Assembly: GCF_014306095.1 (NCBI RefSeq)
Contig: NZ_JACRWC010000095.1
Location: 1 to 22,494, forward strand
DNA from: Lentihominibacter faecis
GTDB taxonomy: Bacteria > Bacillota > Clostridia > Peptostreptococcales > Anaerovoracaceae
Reading direction: 5' to 3'
DNA length: 22,494 bases
Below are positions 20,877 through 22,494 of this stretch, one piece after another. Under the pieces are notes generated by a model that saw only the letters and a list, made by a program, of their open reading frames with translations, had not been told where the DNA came from and did no database searches. Within the stretch, counting starts at the first letter, position 1. Each line of letters starts with the position of its first letter. A program made the translations under genes and the position numbers.

Positions 20877-22001
20877 ATGAGCGATAGTGCAATGACTGCG
20901 CCGAACAACGCCTTAGCGGCAAAACAGGCGCAGGAAAAATCGTACCGTAAAAAAGGTATTTTCATCGCGCTGATGTCAGGTTTTCTGTATGGTGGCTATA
21001 CGGCGTTCCTGACACAGGGTATGGCATCCGGAATCTGGGTTGATTATTATGGTGGAACAGGAGTGGCAGCAGGACTTTCTGCATTCGCACTTGTTTACAC
21101 ACTGTCTGCAGTAGGTGCAGCAGTAAACGATATCTGTTCCGCAGTATGGACACTGATCTATGCAGCAATCATCGGAAGACTGGGTGATTTCGCAAGATCC
21201 ATCAACACGAAGCCGGGCAGGATCCTGATCCTTGCAGCGATCATCGGTGGACCTTTAGCTTCCACTGCTTACGTAATCGGGCTTCAGATGGCTGGTTCCA
21301 TCATCGTTCCGATCGCAGCACTGAATGCGGCAATCGGCGCGATCATCGGAAGAATCATTTACAAGCAGAAGCTTAGCGGCGGCATGATCCTCGGTATCGT
21401 GATCTGCTTCACAGCAGCTGTAATCATCGGTCTGTTCGGATATGGCATTCCGGAAGGCGGACTTGCAGGTATCTTCGGAAACATGTCTGGTCAGTCAGTA
21501 ATCGGTATCATCGCAGCATTCTGCGCAGCTCTGGGCTGGGGTATCGAAGGCGCAGTAGGCGGCTATGCATGCTGCATGGTTGACACTGAAGTTGCTATCT
21601 GCATCCGTCAGTGCACATCCGGTATCGTAAACGCTGTTATCCTGTGCTCCCTGCTGGCTATGATCGGCGGAGACGGAATCGGTTCCGGACTGGCCCTGGT
21701 AGGACATGCTCTTGCTGATGGTCCTTCCATCTGGATGTTCTTCATCGGTGGTGTGTTCGCATCCTGGTCCTTCAAGTTCTGGTATAAGGGTGCTTCCATG
21801 TGCGGTGCTGCTTTAGGTATGGGCTGCAATGGTACATACGCATTCTGGGGACCGTTGTACTGCCTCGTTGTATGCGGACTTATTTTCGGCGGAGACGGAT
21901 GGAACATCGCATGGCCAGGCTGGGTAGGAGCTATCACCATGGTAATCGGTATCTTCGTTCTCGCTATTTCGCAGCAGAAGGCAACAGAGAAGGAGGCGTA
22001 G
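20877..22001 (+). CDS. Multi-TM membrane transporter, DMT/EamA-like
   Basis: The 374-residue protein has a short soluble N-terminus (residues 1-25) followed by about ten hydrophobic helices. These include GIFIALMSGFLYGGYTAFL (27-45), ILILAAIIGGPLASTAYVIGL, SVIGIIAAFCAALGWGIEG and WVGAITMVIGIFVLAIS. The helix layout, with two related halves each ending in small-residue-rich helices, resembles drug/metabolite transporters. It is not EutH-like in sequence. The promoter and a strong AAGGAGG ribosome binding site make it the first gene of a unit that continues into BMC shell genes. It is therefore a good candidate to import the microcompartment substrate or a cofactor precursor. The substrate cannot be read from the sequence. 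Confidence 0.75.
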   Translation: MSDSAMTAPNNALAAKQAQEKSYRKKGIFIALMSGFLYGGYTAFLTQGMASGIWVDYYGGTGVAAGLSAFALVYTLSAVGAAVNDICSAVWTLIYAAIIGRLGDFARSINTKPGRILILAAIIGGPLASTAYVIGLQMAGSIIVPIAALNAAIGAIIGRIIYKQKLSGGMILGIVICFTAAVIIGLFGYGIPEGGLAGIFGNMSGQSVIGIIAAFCAALGWGIEGAVGGYACCMVDTEVAICIRQCTSGIVNAVILCSLLAMIGGDGIGSGLALVGHALADGPSIWMFFIGGVFASWSFKFWYKGASMCGAALGMGCNGTYAFWGPLYCLVVCGLIFGGDGWNIAWPGWVGAITMVIGIFVLAISQQKATEKEA

Positions 22002-22005
22002 GAAC

Positions 22006-22272
22006 ATGAGACCATTATTCTTTTCAGTACTGAAGTACTTTACAGACGGTAAAGAAGCATGCAGAGCTGACGTACAGGACGCTCTTAGAGCACAGTACGG
22101 CAATTTCAAGGCATTTAAGGACCACGCTATGGACGAAGCTCTGATGACAGCGTGCTCCAATGGACTGATCGACGAAAGCCGCTATGAGCTGGACAAGGAT
22201 GGCAAGCTTGTTATCTATTACAAGGCCAGCCAGGAAGGCATCGATACGATCAACAATTACATCAAAGACTAA
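22006..22272 (+). CDS. 88-residue protein of unknown function in the BMC operon
   Basis: I do not recognise this family. The protein is soluble, with no signal peptide or membrane segment. The pattern FSVLKYFTDGKEACRADVQDAL, then MDEALMTACSNGLIDESRYELDKDGKLVIYYKA, looks like helix-helix-helix followed by a beta hairpin. That is the shape of a small winged-helix domain, so DNA or protein binding is possible. It starts four bases after the transporter stop with GGAGG at 21991-21995 and is followed, after a 139-nt gap with a hairpin, by a shell protein gene. Its place between a transporter and shell gene suggests it belongs to the microcompartment system. The ORF is real, judging by its ribosome binding site and spacing. 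Confidence 0.75.
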   Translation: MRPLFFSVLKYFTDGKEACRADVQDALRAQYGNFKAFKDHAMDEALMTACSNGLIDESRYELDKDGKLVIYYKASQEGIDTINNYIKD

Positions 22273-22296
22273 TCTAAAATTAGTGATAGTAAGTAT

Positions 22297-22325
22297 CCGA
22301 AAAGGGATGTTTCATCCTTTTTCGG
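22297..22325 (+). terminator. 13-bp hairpin between the 88-residue gene and the shell gene
   Basis: CCGAAAAGGGATG (22297-22309) pairs with CATCCTTTTTCGG (22313-22325) around a TTT loop, with a single G-U pair. The T run is inside the stem and only TTTACTTG follows, so termination would be partial at best. It may attenuate or protect the mRNA and adjust the ratio of transporter to shell transcripts. Confidence 0.5.
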
Positions 22326-22411
22326 TTTACTTGTAAAAAGCCTGGCACTGCCGCCGCAATGAAAACGGGACGGCATGTGTCAAAGATTTTTCAGGAAAGG
22401 AGATTCTTGTT

Positions 22412-22494
22412 ATGGCAAGATATTATGCAGACCAGGCACTGGGTATGCTGGAAACGATCGGCATGGTACCTGCACTGGAAGCATGTGACACTGT
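22412..22494 (+). CDS. BMC-domain shell protein, PduA/EutM type (partial, runs off the end)
   Basis: The first 27 codons read MARYYADQALGMLETIGMVP, then ALEACDT. The ALGMLETIGMVPALEA segment is the typical opening strand and helix of a canonical BMC hexamer subunit (compare ALGMIETKGLVGAIEA in PduA/EutM proteins). An AAAGGAG ribosome binding site lies at 22396-22402. The rest of the gene is beyond the window, so complete length and subtype cannot be given. It confirms that the eutS-like and eutP-like genes are part of a true microcompartment locus. Confidence 0.88.
   Translation, partial: MARYYADQALGMLETIGMVPALEACDT

Noticed and set aside
1..22494. Mobile elements, CRISPR arrays, prophage
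   Set aside because: No transposase, integrase, regularly spaced repeats or phage genes were seen on either strand. The one clear duplication is the rRNA terminator.

Overview
The window looks like the chromosome of an anaerobic, probably gut-dwelling Clostridia (Firmicutes) species. The evidence is a clostridial-type 5S rRNA, AGGAGG-type ribosome binding sites, moderate GC, an HPr that keeps both His15 and Ser46, a 12-alpha-hydroxysteroid-dehydrogenase-like SDR, a sortase-type surface protein and the start of a bacterial microcompartment (BMC) locus. Every gene I call lies on the + strand; the long minus-strand frames look like shadows. Family names come from my own recognition of motifs, not from a database search.

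Layout. (1) 8-165: 3' end of an rRNA operon (5S rRNA and terminator). (2) 166-944: decayed DNA carrying a second copy of the rRNA terminator, fused to a broken DeoR-type regulator. (3) 946-5850: fructose PTS operon fruK-fruA-ptsH-ptsI, so the sugar-specific and general PTS proteins sit together. (4) 5963-9003: polyphosphate pair, a Ppx/GppA-type phosphatase overlapping ppk1. (5) 9195-9995: single SDR gene with a strong promoter and its own terminator. (6) 10243-12465: large secreted, cell-wall-anchored, Cys-rich surface protein, with an odd G8 tract where the -35 should be. (7) 12636-15478: LysR regulator, cobalamin-independent methionine-synthase-like protein and a YjjG-like HAD nucleotidase.

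(8) 15590-20510: a tightly packed run of seven genes: iron-sulfur flavoprotein, TPR protein, DUF4037-like nucleotidyltransferase, DUF4125-like protein, MerR-type regulator, EutS/PduU-type BMC shell protein and EutP/PduV-type GTPase. (9) 20877 to the end: a second transcription unit with a multi-TM DMT-like transporter, an 88-residue unknown and the first 27 codons of a PduA/EutM-type shell protein. The signature enzyme of this microcompartment lies beyond the window, so its substrate cannot be read here.

The most interesting signal is that the promoters of units (8) and (9) share an element, ACATTC-N8-AGTATG, which starts inside the -35 and fills the same part of each spacer. That is where MerR-family activators bind, and a MerR-family gene lies between the two promoters. 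I infer that one regulator controls both units. This would tie the uncharacterised flavoprotein/TPR/nucleotidyltransferase/DUF4125 cassette to the microcompartment as one candidate system.
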